Assembly: GCF_028618575.1 (NCBI RefSeq) | Contig: NZ_JAQITA010000012.1 | Span: forward strand, 1 to 64,000 | DNA length: 64,000 bases | Direction of reading: 5' to 3' | Source: Bartonella sp. ML70XJBT.G | GTDB lineage: Bacteria > Pseudomonadota > Alphaproteobacteria > Rhizobiales > Rhizobiaceae | In this document: one piece after another, positions 46,197 to 55,887 of the stretch | How positions within the stretch are numbered: position 1 is the first letter of the stretch | Layout of the letters: each line of letters opens with the position of its first letter | Notes under the pieces: generated by a model | Databases searched by the model: none | What the model saw: only the letters and a program-made list of their open reading frames with translations | What the model was told of the DNA's origin: nothing | Program-made: the position numbers and the translations under genes

Positions 46197-47088
46197 GTGA
46201 ATAGAACTAACAGCATTAAGATGGGTTTTTGTAAACCTTAATTTTGAAGCTCTTCTTGATAGCTATAATATTACTATAGAAATGATGAAGAAAAAATTTC
46301 TGGTGGCTTTTACAGAATAAATGAAGAAAATCCACAATGCTTATTTCTAAATAAGACAAAGATTTTTTCTAAAATAAAAATCTAACTTAACATCCTCATT
46401 CTATTCAATAAAGCAGTCTTGTATTATTCAATATACAGGCTTAGAAATATTATCATACAGTCATACTCAAAAGCAGCAGTATAACTCTGTCTTCCGATTC
46501 TAAAGAATGAGAAAAATAAATGACTCTTTATAGATATATCCTAATAATTGCTATTTTTCTTTAGAAGATGAAAAATGAAATAAAACGAACTCTTAAAATT
46601 TGCCGACGTAAAATAATATGTTATCAATAAGGTGCTATAGAAAAATCTATTTTGTGATGACACCCTCCTCATCAAATATTCCAATTCTCTATTTTTAAGC
46701 GCTTTTGTATCAGAAAAAGTTCCTATTTATGGAAAAAAATATTTTTTAAATATCTCAGCAACTTACAATACCATAACGCGAATGCTATTTTTTCGCTTTT
46801 CTGAAAGCTAAAATCTTTTTGCTTAAATTGAATAATCTTTTTTTAAAGCTAAATCTTATCTTCTAAAGAAAAATGATGAGAAATCATCTTAGAATAAATA
46901 ATTTATACAATATAATCAATGAGATATTTATTTCTCTCTCTATCGAGTATCTCTATGTGATAAGAGAATATCCATTGTCATAATAGCAAAATAAACAATA
47001 ATAAATTTTTGATTGCTCACGACAAGCTTACAGATTATAAAATACATGACGATCTTATATTTCCCTGCTTATCCGATAGGAGAACATA
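46197..47088. other. Intergenic region upstream of the amino-acid ABC operon
   Basis: About 890 AT-rich bases with no supported gene. The 3' part, roughly from 46790, resembles the region before the second binding-protein gene (from about 47960), so the duplication included upstream sequence. It probably holds the operon promoter. Confidence 0.5.
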
Positions 47089-47841
47089 ATGAAACTATTA
47101 GCAGTCGTTCTTATAATAAGTGCGACATTGTTTCCCCAATTTGCCCATGCTCAAACGCTCAAAATTGCGAGTGATGCTTCCTATCCCCCATTTAGTTACA
47201 TTGACTCAAATAACGAACTCAAAGGATTTGATATTGAGATATCTTATGCACTTTGTAAAAAAATGAATGTTGAATGTGTCATCGTTACGCAAGATTTTGA
47301 GGGAATGATCCCTGGTCTTCTTGCAAAAAAATATGATGCTATTGTTTCTTCTCTTGCACCAACACAAGAGCGCTTACAAAAAATTGACTTCACAGACCCT
47401 TACTATAATACGGTACTCGCTATCATTGTTAGAAAAGATTCAGATATTAAAGAGATCTCGGCAGAAGCGTTTAAGGGAAAAAATTTGGGTGCACAATCAA
47501 ATTCAACACAAGCAGCCTATGCAGAAGATCATTATGTCTCTAAAGGAGTAAACATTAAACTCTATCCTACAGTCATAGAGGTTACTCGTGACCTTTTAAG
47601 TCGTCGTGTTGAAGGGATTATCGTTGATAAAATACACGCTTTAAACTGGCTTAAAAATGAAGGAAAAGACTGCTGCCAACTGCTAGGAACTTTGGAAGAA
47701 ACAAAATTTCCCATTGCAATTGCAATACGTCAAAACAATCATGATCTGAAAAATAAGTTCAACGAAGCGATAAAAGCAATCCGTTTAGATGGAACTTATA
47801 ATAAAATTATGAAGAAATATTTTGCATTCGATATATACTAA
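47089..47841 (+). CDS. Amino-acid ABC transporter binding protein, copy 1
   Basis: The 250-residue periplasmic protein has a signal peptide (MKLLAVVLIISATLFPQFAH, cleavage near AHAQ) and the family 3 solute-binding fold: SDASYPPFSYIDSNNELKGF, DIEISYALCKKMNVECVIV and KIDFTDPYYNTVLAIIV. The CKKMNVEC pair matches the disulfide loop of the LAO/HisJ (Lys/Arg/Orn/His) binding proteins, so a basic amino acid is the likely ligand. AGGAGAAC precedes the ATG. A close paralogue follows at 48269. Confidence 0.9.
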   Translation: MKLLAVVLIISATLFPQFAHAQTLKIASDASYPPFSYIDSNNELKGFDIEISYALCKKMNVECVIVTQDFEGMIPGLLAKKYDAIVSSLAPTQERLQKIDFTDPYYNTVLAIIVRKDSDIKEISAEAFKGKNLGAQSNSTQAAYAEDHYVSKGVNIKLYPTVIEVTRDLLSRRVEGIIVDKIHALNWLKNEGKDCCQLLGTLEETKFPIAIAIRQNNHDLKNKFNEAIKAIRLDGTYNKIMKKYFAFDIY

Positions 47842-48268
47842 AATCAATAAAAACGGGAATTTAATAGACGGTCTATTTCTTAAAAAATATTATCATAACT
47901 CTTTATAGATTTCTCGATATCTAGGATATAATAAGAGTGATATTTTATATGTCTGAGAATTAATTTTTGCATGCTTAAATTTAATAATCTTTTTTCAAAG
48001 CCAAATTCTATACTTTTTGAAAAAAATGACAAAAGAAACTCTCATGAGAGATAAAATAACTAGGCAATATAATCATGAGATAATTATTTCTTTTCTGTAT
48101 GAGTAGCCCCATACTTGATAAAATAAATATTTTTTTGATAATGCTCTTCATCATCATGATCGAAAAACGAACAGCAATAAATTTTTGCATTGCTCCTAGA
48201 AGAGTTTGCAGATTATAGAATATATGACTATCTTATATTTCTTCGCTTATCCACAACAGGAGAACATA
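47842..48268. other. Spacer between the two binding-protein genes
   Basis: About 430 bases without a gene. Its last 300 bases resemble the sequence before copy 1, including the segment with AAATTTTTG...ATTGCTC and the final AGGAGAACATA before the start. It is therefore a duplicated leader and may carry its own promoter. Confidence 0.6.
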
Positions 48269-49021
48269 ATGAAATTATTAGCAGTCGCTCTTATAATAAC
48301 TGCAACACTGTTCACCCAATCGGCTCATACTCAAACACTAAAAATTGCAATTGAAGGTTCCTACCCTCCATTTAGCTACATGGACTCAAACAATAAAGTG
48401 CAAGGTTTTGACGTTGATATATCTTATGCACTTTGTAAAAAGATGAAGATTGAATGTAGCATTGTTACGCAAGACTTTGAGGGAATGATCCCAGGTCTTC
48501 TTGCAAAGAAATATGATGTGATTATTGCTTCTCTTGCTCTCACAGAAGAGCGTTTACAAAAGATTGATTTCACAGACCCTTATTATAACACAGAACTCGC
48601 TGTAATTGTTACAAAAGATTCGGAAATTAAAGAGATATCAGCAGAGTCTTTTAAGGGAAAAAATCTTGGCGTACAATCAAATACAACACAAGCTGCCTAT
48701 GCAGAAGATCATTATGCCTCTGAAGGAATAAATATTAAGCTTTATCCTACAACAATAGAAGTTAATCGTGATCTTTTAAACCGTCGTGTTGAAGGGATTA
48801 TCGTTGATAAACTACAAGCATTAAATTGGCTCAAAAATGAAGGAAAAGATTGCTGCAAACTTTTGGGAACTCTGGAAGAAACAAAATTTCCTATTGCAAT
48901 TGCCATACGTCAAAATAATAATGATCTTAAAAGTCAGTTTAATAAGGCACTAAAGGATATTCGTTTGGACGGAACGTATGATAAAATTATAAAAAAATAT
49001 TTTACATCTGATGTTTATTAA
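48269..49021 (+). CDS. Amino-acid ABC transporter binding protein, copy 2
   Basis: Start ATG 48269 is chosen because AGGAGAAC precedes it and the signal peptide begins there (MKLLAVALIITATLFTQSAH). The 250-residue protein aligns with copy 1 end to end, with the same CKKMKIEC pair and LQKIDFTDPYYNT. Differences cluster in ligand-facing strands (SDASYPPFSYID against EGSYPPFSYMD; LAPTQERL against LALTEERL), so ligand preference may have diverged. Both copies should share the permeases and ATPase that follow. Confidence 0.9.
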   Translation: MKLLAVALIITATLFTQSAHTQTLKIAIEGSYPPFSYMDSNNKVQGFDVDISYALCKKMKIECSIVTQDFEGMIPGLLAKKYDVIIASLALTEERLQKIDFTDPYYNTELAVIVTKDSEIKEISAESFKGKNLGVQSNTTQAAYAEDHYASEGINIKLYPTTIEVNRDLLNRRVEGIIVDKLQALNWLKNEGKDCCKLLGTLEETKFPIAIAIRQNNNDLKSQFNKALKDIRLDGTYDKIIKKYFTSDVY

Positions 49022-49097
49022 ATATCAATCCGAACTAAAATTCGACAAACTGTTTATTACTAAAAATATTATCTAACTCTTTATAAGGAACACAAGA

Positions 49098-49817
49098 ATG
49101 ATTGAAAATTTAGCATTGCTATCATTTAGCAATGGTGGGTGGGGCATGGTTATACTTTCTAGTGCAGGAGTAACATTATCATTGGCTTTGTGCTGTGGGC
49201 TCTTAGGACTTCCTTTAGGTCTTCTCGCTGCCGTGATGATTCGCTCTAATATTAAGATAGCAAAAACTATAGCTACCCTCTTTTCATCGGTGTTCCGTGG
49301 GTTACCAGAGCTGTTAACTCTGTTTTTAGTTTACTATGGCTTACAAAATATTATTCAAATTGTTCTTGATTATTTTAATATTGAAATAATGTTCAGCATC
49401 AATGCCTTTGTTGCTGGTGTTTTAGCACTTAGTATGGTTCTTGCAGCCTTTTCTTGTGAAGTTTGGCTTGGAGCATTCAATATCTTTGATAAAGGTCAAT
49501 ATGAGGCAGCTAAAACTTTAGGACTTTCACGCTCAACAACGTTTTTTCGTATAGTTTTTCCTCAGCTTATTCAAAATGCTCTACCAGGACTTTCTAATAA
49601 TTGGCTGACGTTACTTAAAGATACATCCCTCGTGTCAACCATTTCACTTGTTGACCTGATGCGACAAACGAATCTAGCGGTTGCAGCTACCGATAAACCA
49701 ATGCTGTTTTATCTTGTTGCATGTTTACTCTATTTGTTATTTTCAGCGTTTTTTTCTGTCATCCTTCATTATCTGGAAAGATATACTCAAGCAGGATATA
49801 GAAAGGTATTAGGATGA
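49098..49817 (+). CDS. Amino-acid ABC transporter permease 1
   Basis: The 239-residue membrane protein belongs to the HisM/HisQ family: about five transmembrane segments, FSSVFRGLPELLTLFLVYYG near residue 65, and the ATPase-contacting EAA loop YEAAKTLGLSRSTTFFRIVF with PQLIQNALPGL. AAGGAAC precedes the ATG. The stop overlaps the next gene by four bases, so the two permeases form a heterodimeric channel. Confidence 0.92.
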   Translation: MIENLALLSFSNGGWGMVILSSAGVTLSLALCCGLLGLPLGLLAAVMIRSNIKIAKTIATLFSSVFRGLPELLTLFLVYYGLQNIIQIVLDYFNIEIMFSINAFVAGVLALSMVLAAFSCEVWLGAFNIFDKGQYEAAKTLGLSRSTTFFRIVFPQLIQNALPGLSNNWLTLLKDTSLVSTISLVDLMRQTNLAVAATDKPMLFYLVACLLYLLFSAFFSVILHYLERYTQAGYRKVLG

Positions 49818-50524
49818 TGATACCTGAGTGGCTCTATTTTCTTTTTAATCCTGCTCTTTTGAACCGTTATGGCCCCAAATTTATTGAGGGCTTTATTGTT
49901 ACTATTGAGCTTGTTTCGATAGCTTGTTCTATTGGTTTTGTTCTTGGTATGCTTATCGCATTTGCACGTTTGTCAAAGAATAAGTTATTAAAATATGTTG
50001 CACAGGCTTATGTCTACTTTTTTCGCGGTTCTCCTTTACTTGCTCAACTTTTTCTTTTTTACTACGGGCTTGGTTCAATGAACAACTTCTGGCAACAGAT
50101 TGGCCTATGGTGGTTTTTTCAAAACGCATGGTATTGTTGTCTTTTCATTTTTGCTCTCAATTCTGCTGCCTATCAATCTGAAATCTTTAAAGGAAGTTTT
50201 CTCTCTGTAACAACTGGGCAACGTGAAGCATCAAAAGCATTAGGATTAAGTCGTTCTGTAACATTTTTCAAAATTATTCTACCGCAAGCAATGGTCGTAG
50301 CATTACGTCCCCTAGGCAATGAATTCATTTTAATGATAAAATCCAGTGCGATTGCCTCACTCATCACTATTTATGATTTAATGGGAATTGCCAAAATGAC
50401 GTATTCACGTACATTTGATTTTCAAGTTTATATTTGGGCTGCTCTTATTTATCTTCTTATTGTTGAGCTCATTCACCGATTTGTTGTTTTTATCGAATAT
50501 CGTCTCACCCGATATTTACGGTAA
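49814..50524 (+). CDS. Amino-acid ABC transporter permease 2
   Basis: The 236-residue partner has GFIVTIELVSIACSIGFVLG, VYFFRGSPLLAQLFLFYYGL and the EAA loop REASKALGLSRSVTFFKIIL followed by PQAMVVALRPLGNEFILMIK. Topology matches HisM-type subunits. The ATG overlaps the previous stop (ATGA). A 60-base gap separates it from the ATPase gene. Confidence 0.92.
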   Translation: MMIPEWLYFLFNPALLNRYGPKFIEGFIVTIELVSIACSIGFVLGMLIAFARLSKNKLLKYVAQAYVYFFRGSPLLAQLFLFYYGLGSMNNFWQQIGLWWFFQNAWYCCLFIFALNSAAYQSEIFKGSFLSVTTGQREASKALGLSRSVTFFKIILPQAMVVALRPLGNEFILMIKSSAIASLITIYDLMGIAKMTYSRTFDFQVYIWAALIYLLIVELIHRFVVFIEYRLTRYLR

Positions 50525-50584
50525 ATAAACTGGTCAGAAAAAACTTACCAAATCAAAATGTTAAATTAAAAAATTTATTTACCA

Positions 50585-51373
50585 ATGAAAGAATACAACA
50601 AGATGAATTTGGAAAATGATAAAGCTATCCATACAACTACACCCGTGATTTCCATTCGCAATTTAAATAAATGGTACGGATATTTTCAGGTACTCTATAA
50701 TATTAATTTTGATGTTAAAACCGGTGAGCGTATAGTGCTGTGTGGCCCTTCTGGATCAGGGAAATCAACCTTGATCCGGTGTATTAATCAATTAGAAAAA
50801 GCTCAAGAAGGTTCAATTTGCATCCACAATATTGATATTCATGCGGCTCCCTTATACCAGCAAAAAAAGGTTCTCCGTAAAATAGGAATGGTCTTTCAGA
50901 ACTTTAATTTATTTCCTCATATGAGCGTTATGCAAAACTGTATTTTAGCACCTATGACGGTTCAAGGCCTTTCTAAACAACAAGCACAAGAACGAGCAAT
51001 GCATTATCTGACAAATGTTGGCATTGAAAAACATTGTCATAAATATCCTTTACAACTCTCTGGTGGTCAACAACAGCGTGTTGCAATTGCTCGTGCACTT
51101 TGTATGGAACCTGAAGTCATGCTTTTTGATGAACCAACCTCAGCTCTTGATCCAGAAAGTGTTGGTGAAGTTTTAGAAGTTATGGCCAAATTAGCAGATA
51201 CAGGTATAACAATGCTTTGCGTAACACACGAAATGGGTTTTGCGCGTGAAGTCTCAGAAAGAATCCTCTTTCTGGAAAATGGGAAAATTATTGAAGACAC
51301 AGCCTCTGACGAATTTTTTACCAATCCTCAAAGCCAACGTGCCCGCGCGTTTCTCGCTAAAATTAAACATTAA
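50585..51373 (+). CDS. Amino-acid ABC transporter ATPase
   Basis: The 262-residue nucleotide-binding subunit has Walker A GPSGSGKSTLIR (near residue 53), Q-loop MVFQNFNLFPHMSV, signature LSGGQQQRVAIARAL, Walker B VMLFDEPTSALD and the H-loop CVTHEMGFA, typical of GlnQ/HisP importers. The ATG at 50585 is weakly preceded; ATG 50603 is an alternative start. It ends 14 bases from the convergent lpxB stop with no visible terminator between. The operon interrupts the gltA-lpxB neighbourhood. Confidence 0.94.
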   Translation: MKEYNKMNLENDKAIHTTTPVISIRNLNKWYGYFQVLYNINFDVKTGERIVLCGPSGSGKSTLIRCINQLEKAQEGSICIHNIDIHAAPLYQQKKVLRKIGMVFQNFNLFPHMSVMQNCILAPMTVQGLSKQQAQERAMHYLTNVGIEKHCHKYPLQLSGGQQQRVAIARALCMEPEVMLFDEPTSALDPESVGEVLEVMAKLADTGITMLCVTHEMGFAREVSERILFLENGKIIEDTASDEFFTNPQSQRARAFLAKIKH

Positions 51374-51387
51374 CCATCAAGATTGTT

Positions 51388-52593
51388 TTACCAGCACAAT
51401 TCTAAGTGCCTTGTTTTCTTGAGAAGGCGAAGAATTGTTTGGGCCCCAATAACTCCCGATGGGATTTCAGTTTTCATTTTTTGTTCCACTATCTCAAAAG
51501 CATCAAGTTGTGCCTGTCGTAATAAAGGATTATATAAAAGCTGTTCTATCTGCCTTGCTAACATGCCAGGGCGTATGAATTCGTTAAAGTATTCTGGCAT
51601 AATAGGCTTATCAGCAATAATATTTGGAAGAGCAGCAGTCCATATTGTTATTTTAGGAAAAAGAAATAATTTAGAAAAAAAATCAAGTTTATAGCAATGA
51701 ACCATGGGAATTTTTGCTAAAGCCAATTCCAGTGAAACTGTTCCATGTGCAGCAAGTGCAACATCTGCTTGTGCAAAAGCATGCCATTTTTCATCTTCAC
51801 CAACAACAACTTCTACAGTGCTTTTCCACCTCTGTACAGAATCACGAATCGCATCCTGCAAATATGGTAAAGTTGGTAGAATAATACGTAAATGAGGAAT
51901 ACGTTGAGTAAGAATTTCTACGGCTTCTCGAAAAATCGGCATTAAAGAGCGAATTTCGAAATTGCGTGATCCTGGCAAAAGAACCAATGTGAACGATGAT
52001 GTTTTTTCATCACGCAAGTGTTTTTTTTCTGCTTGATGTTTTCTTTCTTCTTGAACAGCCAAAAGTGGAGGATGTGTCGAAAGAGAATGACCAACATAGG
52101 TTGTAGGAGGACCTTCCAAGTCTTGCATAACCTTTTCTTCAAAAGGAAAAATCGCTAAAATATGATCAACAAATTTGCGCATACCCTTAGCGCGCTTTGG
52201 ACGCCATGCCCAAACAGTTGGTGCAACATATTTAACAATAGGAATAGAGGGAGCTAAAGCACGCACCTTTTTTGCAACACGATGGGTAAAATCTGGACTG
52301 TCAATAATAATTAAACAATCAGGCTTTTCTCGCGCGATAAATTGAGATAAATTGCGAATATGGCGTAACAATAGTGGCAGTTTTTTTAATACTGTCCCTA
52401 AACCGATTAACGAAATATCTTGAGAATCAAAAAAACTTTGTAGGCCTAATGCCTTTAAATTCCTCCCACCAACACCAATCAAATGAATGTTGCTTCCTGT
52501 TTGTTGTACTAAACAAGAAATCAAATCTGCTCCAAGGAAATCTGCAGATTCCTCGCCTGCAATAACAGCAATTTTAAAGAAACAATTATTCAT
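51388..52593 (-). CDS. lpxB: Lipid A disaccharide synthase
   Basis: Start ATG 52593 (MNNCFFKIAVIAGEESADFL) has GAAAGG upstream and overlaps the lpxI stop by eight bases. The 401-residue membrane-associated glycosyltransferase joins UDP-diacylglucosamine and lipid X. Motifs: GEESADFLGADL, GLGTVLKKLPLLLRHIR, IDSPDFTHRVAKKVR, YVAPTVWAWRPKRAK, and LLPGSRNFEIRSLMPIF. It is the last gene of the lpxD-fabZ-lpxA-lpxI-lpxB group. Confidence 0.95.
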   Translation of the reverse strand: MNNCFFKIAVIAGEESADFLGADLISCLVQQTGSNIHLIGVGGRNLKALGLQSFFDSQDISLIGLGTVLKKLPLLLRHIRNLSQFIAREKPDCLIIIDSPDFTHRVAKKVRALAPSIPIVKYVAPTVWAWRPKRAKGMRKFVDHILAIFPFEEKVMQDLEGPPTTYVGHSLSTHPPLLAVQEERKHQAEKKHLRDEKTSSFTLVLLPGSRNFEIRSLMPIFREAVEILTQRIPHLRIILPTLPYLQDAIRDSVQRWKSTVEVVVGEDEKWHAFAQADVALAAHGTVSLELALAKIPMVHCYKLDFFSKLFLFPKITIWTAALPNIIADKPIMPEYFNEFIRPGMLARQIEQLLYNPLLRQAQLDAFEIVEQKMKTEIPSGVIGAQTILRLLKKTRHLELCW

Positions 52594-53458
52594 GATTAAA
52601 CCTTTCAAATGTTTCTATAAACAAGGAATATTTGTTTGCTTTTTCTATTGTTGTTTTCACTGATAATATAAGACTTTTATTGGCCTCCACCGCAATGCCA
52701 GATAATCCACTTTTTGCAATATTTATTATTGTTGCTGGTCCAATTGATGGTAAGTCAACACGATGATCTTGTTGTGGTTTTGCACATTTAACAAGAACAC
52801 CACCTTTAGGAGGAATTTGCTCTCTTTTTCGCATTTCATAAACCCGCCGCAGCATATTATCGGTTCCCTCTGCTCCCTCTAGCGCAACCACCCTTCCATT
52901 AACGACTACTGCGGCTTGCCCAATATCTAATTGACCTAAAAGCTTTGCGGCTTTTACTGCTAAGAAAATATCTTTTTTTTCTTTTTTCGTAGCCCGCCGT
53001 AATGTTAAATTAAATTCTGCTGATGCTAAAAGATCTGGTACAATTTCATGAGCACCAATCACACAAAAACCATATGCTTCAACAATGCGTATAAAAGCTT
53101 TTAATAATGCATCATCCCCACCTCTCAAAGCACCGATTAACTTAGGGAGAGCTAAAAATGTTGTCCAATCGAGTCGCAATTCCGTAAGAAGTGGTCGCCT
53201 TTTCACACCACCTGCCAACACAATATTACAAATTTCAGCTGCTTTTAAGATTTTAATGAGTCTTGCTAACTCTACAATGGACAACTCGCAATGCTCATAG
53301 CGACAAAGCACAGAGTCCGCCTCATTACGCAACAGCACAAGAAAAGGACTTTGTCCGTGCTTTTCAAGTGCTTCGGCAATAGTGATAGGTAAAACACCAT
53401 TTCCTGCTATAATAGCGGTACGGCCGGAAAGAAAACTTCTGGCACAAGAGACAGGCAT
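52586..53458 (-). CDS. lpxI: UDP-2,3-diacylglucosamine hydrolase, LpxI type
   Basis: The 290-residue protein belongs to the LpxI family (DUF1009), the alphaproteobacterial alternative to LpxH that releases lipid X and UMP. It shows TAIIAGNGVLPITIAEALEK at the N-terminus, IVLAGGVKRRPLLTELRLDW, DDALLKAFIRIVEAYGFCVI with GAHEI, and a C-terminal KCAKPQQDHRVDLPSIGPAT. It lies between lpxA (2-base gap) and lpxB (8-base overlap), exactly where its substrate is made and its product used. Confidence 0.94.
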   Translation of the reverse strand: MPVSCARSFLSGRTAIIAGNGVLPITIAEALEKHGQSPFLVLLRNEADSVLCRYEHCELSIVELARLIKILKAAEICNIVLAGGVKRRPLLTELRLDWTTFLALPKLIGALRGGDDALLKAFIRIVEAYGFCVIGAHEIVPDLLASAEFNLTLRRATKKEKKDIFLAVKAAKLLGQLDIGQAAVVVNGRVVALEGAEGTDNMLRRVYEMRKREQIPPKGGVLVKCAKPQQDHRVDLPSIGPATIINIAKSGLSGIAVEANKSLILSVKTTIEKANKYSLFIETFERFNHE

Positions 53459-53460
53459 TT

Positions 53461-54285
53461 TTAATCCTTATTTTCTTTTATTCTATCACCTTCAAATTTG
53501 GGTGTACAATAAAAACGTTTTCCTTCTTCTTTAATAAAATTAACGACATCAACAACAGATTGAGAAGTAGAATAGACAGTAGAAATATCGCTCACACGCT
53601 CTTTAAACGGCTTACTATGATCAAAAAGCATAGTAACAGCGTGACGTAATGCATGAATATCTTTACGTTCAAAGCCTGCGCGTTTCATACCAATGATATT
53701 TAATCCTGCTAATTTTGCCTGCACACCAACAGCTGTTCCGTAGGGAATGAGATCGCCCACCAATGCAGATACACCGCCAATAAATGCATGATGCCCAACA
53801 CGAACAAATTGGTGAACAGCAGCACCACCACCAATAATAACATAATCGCCAACAGTAACATGACCAGCGATCATCACATTATTGGCAAATGTTACATGAT
53901 TTCCTACATGACAATCATGAGCAATATGCGCATAACAAAAAAACTGACAATAATCACCCACAATAGTCATTCCGACGCTCGAATCCGAGCCCCTATGCAT
54001 TGTCACGCCTTCACGAATCGTACAATTTTTACCAATAGAAAGGGTTGTATGACCTCCCTTATGTTTACTATTTTGCGGTTCTGCTCCCAAAACTGCATGT
54101 GAAAATACTTTACTATTAGCACCTAATGTTGTGTCACCCATTATCACAACATGACTCATCAAACTGCATCCATCACCAATAACAGCCTCTGAACTAATAT
54201 GACAAAATGGCCCAACTTGTACATTCTCACCAAGCTGCGCTCCCTTTTCCACAAGAGCCGTTGGATGGATTTTTGTACCGGACAT
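53461..54285 (-). CDS. lpxA: UDP-N-acetylglucosamine acyltransferase
   Basis: The 274-residue left-handed beta-helix enzyme catalyses the first lipid A step. Hexapeptide repeats run from the start (IHPTALVEKGAQLGENVQVG) to about residue 190, with the catalytic His region YCQFFCYAHIAHDCHVGNHV and the typical NVMIAGHVTVGDYVIIGGGA, followed by a helical C-terminus from AGLNIIGMKRAGF. It lies 23 bases after fabZ in the lipid A cluster. Confidence 0.95.
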   Translation of the reverse strand: MSGTKIHPTALVEKGAQLGENVQVGPFCHISSEAVIGDGCSLMSHVVIMGDTTLGANSKVFSHAVLGAEPQNSKHKGGHTTLSIGKNCTIREGVTMHRGSDSSVGMTIVGDYCQFFCYAHIAHDCHVGNHVTFANNVMIAGHVTVGDYVIIGGGAAVHQFVRVGHHAFIGGVSALVGDLIPYGTAVGVQAKLAGLNIIGMKRAGFERKDIHALRHAVTMLFDHSKPFKERVSDISTVYSTSQSVVDVVNFIKEEGKRFYCTPKFEGDRIKENKD

Positions 54286-54308
54286 TGTTAAATTCCTATT
54301 AATCTTGT

Positions 54309-54776
54309 TTACTTTTCTTCGATAATCATCGCAGCAATTTCCGCTTCAGCGACGCGAACATCTTCTACTTTTGCAACACACGAAAAACGCCTCATACCAG
54401 CTCTCTTTTTTAAAAGTTGAACATGAATCTTGAGCTGATCACCAGGCACAACAGGCTTACGAAATTTCGCATTATCGACAGTCATAAGATAAACCAAATT
54501 TGTTTGCGTATTCCCTAATTGTAAAAGTGAAATAGCTCCCGCTGTTTGCGCCATAGCCTCTAAAATCAATACTCCAGGCATGACAGGCTTTGCAGGAAAA
54601 TGTCCTGTAAAATGTGGCTCATTAATAGTTACATTTTTAATACCAATAGCCTGTTGTTCTCCATCAATATCAACAATACGATCAATCAATAAAAACGGAT
54701 AACGATGCGGTAATATTGAGAGCAATTTTTCAATATCTACAGCCTCCAAATTTCTCATCTCTCCGCTGTTGACCAT
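54309..54776 (-). CDS. fabZ: 3-hydroxyacyl-ACP dehydratase FabZ
   Basis: The 155-residue hot-dog enzyme dehydrates 3-hydroxyacyl-ACP in fatty acid synthesis and competes with LpxA/LpxD for the same acyl donor. It has [20 protein letters not shown] with the catalytic His, [20 protein letters not shown] with the catalytic Glu, and [16 protein letters not shown] 54776 lies next to the lpxD stop; an internal ATG ([11 protein letters not shown]) is the alternative start. Confidence 0.95.
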   Translation of the reverse strand: MVNSGEMRNLEAVDIEKLLSILPHRYPFLLIDRIVDIDGEQQAIGIKNVTINEPHFTGHFPAKPVMPGVLILEAMAQTAGAISLLQLGNTQTNLVYLMTVDNAKFRKPVVPGDQLKIHVQLLKKRAGMRRFSCVAKVEDVRVAEAEIAAMIIEEK

Positions 54777-54777
54777 A

Positions 54778-55827
54778 TTAGCGTTTCTCCTTTCTCACTT
54801 TGCCAATATTACGCAATGCCGCTACTTCTCTAAACCACTGTTTAAATGGCCGCGCTGGACTACCTCCCCATTTTTCTCCATCCGGAATGTCATTCATAAC
54901 ACCACTACCAGCAGCAATTTGAACACATTTACCGATTGCAATATGATCTGCGACTCCAACACTTCCACCAAGTTGAGACATATCACCTATTGATGTACTT
55001 CCAGCAACCCCGCATTGCGCAGCAATAAGGCAATAGCGACCAATCTTTACATTGTGTGCAATCTGGACAAGATTATCAATTTTGCTTCCTTCACCAATAA
55101 TGGTATCTTCAAATGTCCCACGATCAATCGTCGTGTTCGCACCGATTTCTACACCATCTTCGATAATCACACGACCAAGTTGTGGAACTTTTTCAATTCC
55201 AGAAACACTCCCAACATAACCAAAACCATCTTGTCCAATGCAAACGCCAGGGTAAAGCTGAACTCTATCACCTATTAAAGAATACTGAATTGTTACCTTT
55301 GGACCGATATAACAGTCACGCCCAATACGACAATTTTCACCGATAACAGCTGTAGATGAAATAAGAGTTCCAGCACCAATCTCCACATTTCGACCGATAA
55401 CAGCTCCCGCTTCAATACACACATCATGCGCAAATTTAGCAGTTGGGTGAATATGCGCATGCGGTGAAATTTCTCTCTGTCCAAACCAAGGCATTGGCTT
55501 GACAGAATCCGGAAATAAAATACGCCCAATCTGAGCAAAATCACGCTGTGGTGTAGAGGTAACCAAAATGGCCATAGTTTCAGGAACTTTAAAAACAATT
55601 TCATTCGTACAAAAAACGGCTACAGCAGAACTTCCTATGAGAGCATCAGAAAACTTTCGATTCTCTACAAACACAAGAGAACCCTCCACCGCACTTTCAA
55701 GTGAAGAAAGAGTATTGATCACTGTATTAGAAAACTCTGGATTAAGAAGTTTTGCCCCTGTTAATTCCGCAACATTAGCAACCGTCAATCGCCGGGACGG
55801 CGTAAAAAAAAATGTATCCGCCATCAA
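54778..55827 (-). CDS. lpxD: UDP-3-O-acylglucosamine N-acyltransferase
   Basis: The 349-residue enzyme adds the N-linked hydroxyacyl chain in lipid A synthesis. An N-terminal uridine-binding domain ([20 protein letters not shown]) precedes hexapeptide repeats ([20 protein letters not shown], then [11 protein letters not shown]) and the region with the catalytic His ([20 protein letters not shown]). The C-terminus [18 protein letters not shown] is typical. It lies downstream of bamA with a 60-base gap. Confidence 0.95.
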   Translation of the reverse strand: MMADTFFFTPSRRLTVANVAELTGAKLLNPEFSNTVINTLSSLESAVEGSLVFVENRKFSDALIGSSAVAVFCTNEIVFKVPETMAILVTSTPQRDFAQIGRILFPDSVKPMPWFGQREISPHAHIHPTAKFAHDVCIEAGAVIGRNVEIGAGTLISSTAVIGENCRIGRDCYIGPKVTIQYSLIGDRVQLYPGVCIGQDGFGYVGSVSGIEKVPQLGRVIIEDGVEIGANTTIDRGTFEDTIIGEGSKIDNLVQIAHNVKIGRYCLIAAQCGVAGSTSIGDMSQLGGSVGVADHIAIGKCVQIAAGSGVMNDIPDGEKWGGSPARPFKQWFREVAALRNIGKVRKEKR

Positions 55828-55887
55828 AACACTTTCTCTCCCAGCCTAATCCATTTTCTCCAATTTTTCCTCTAAAGAAAATTCAAA

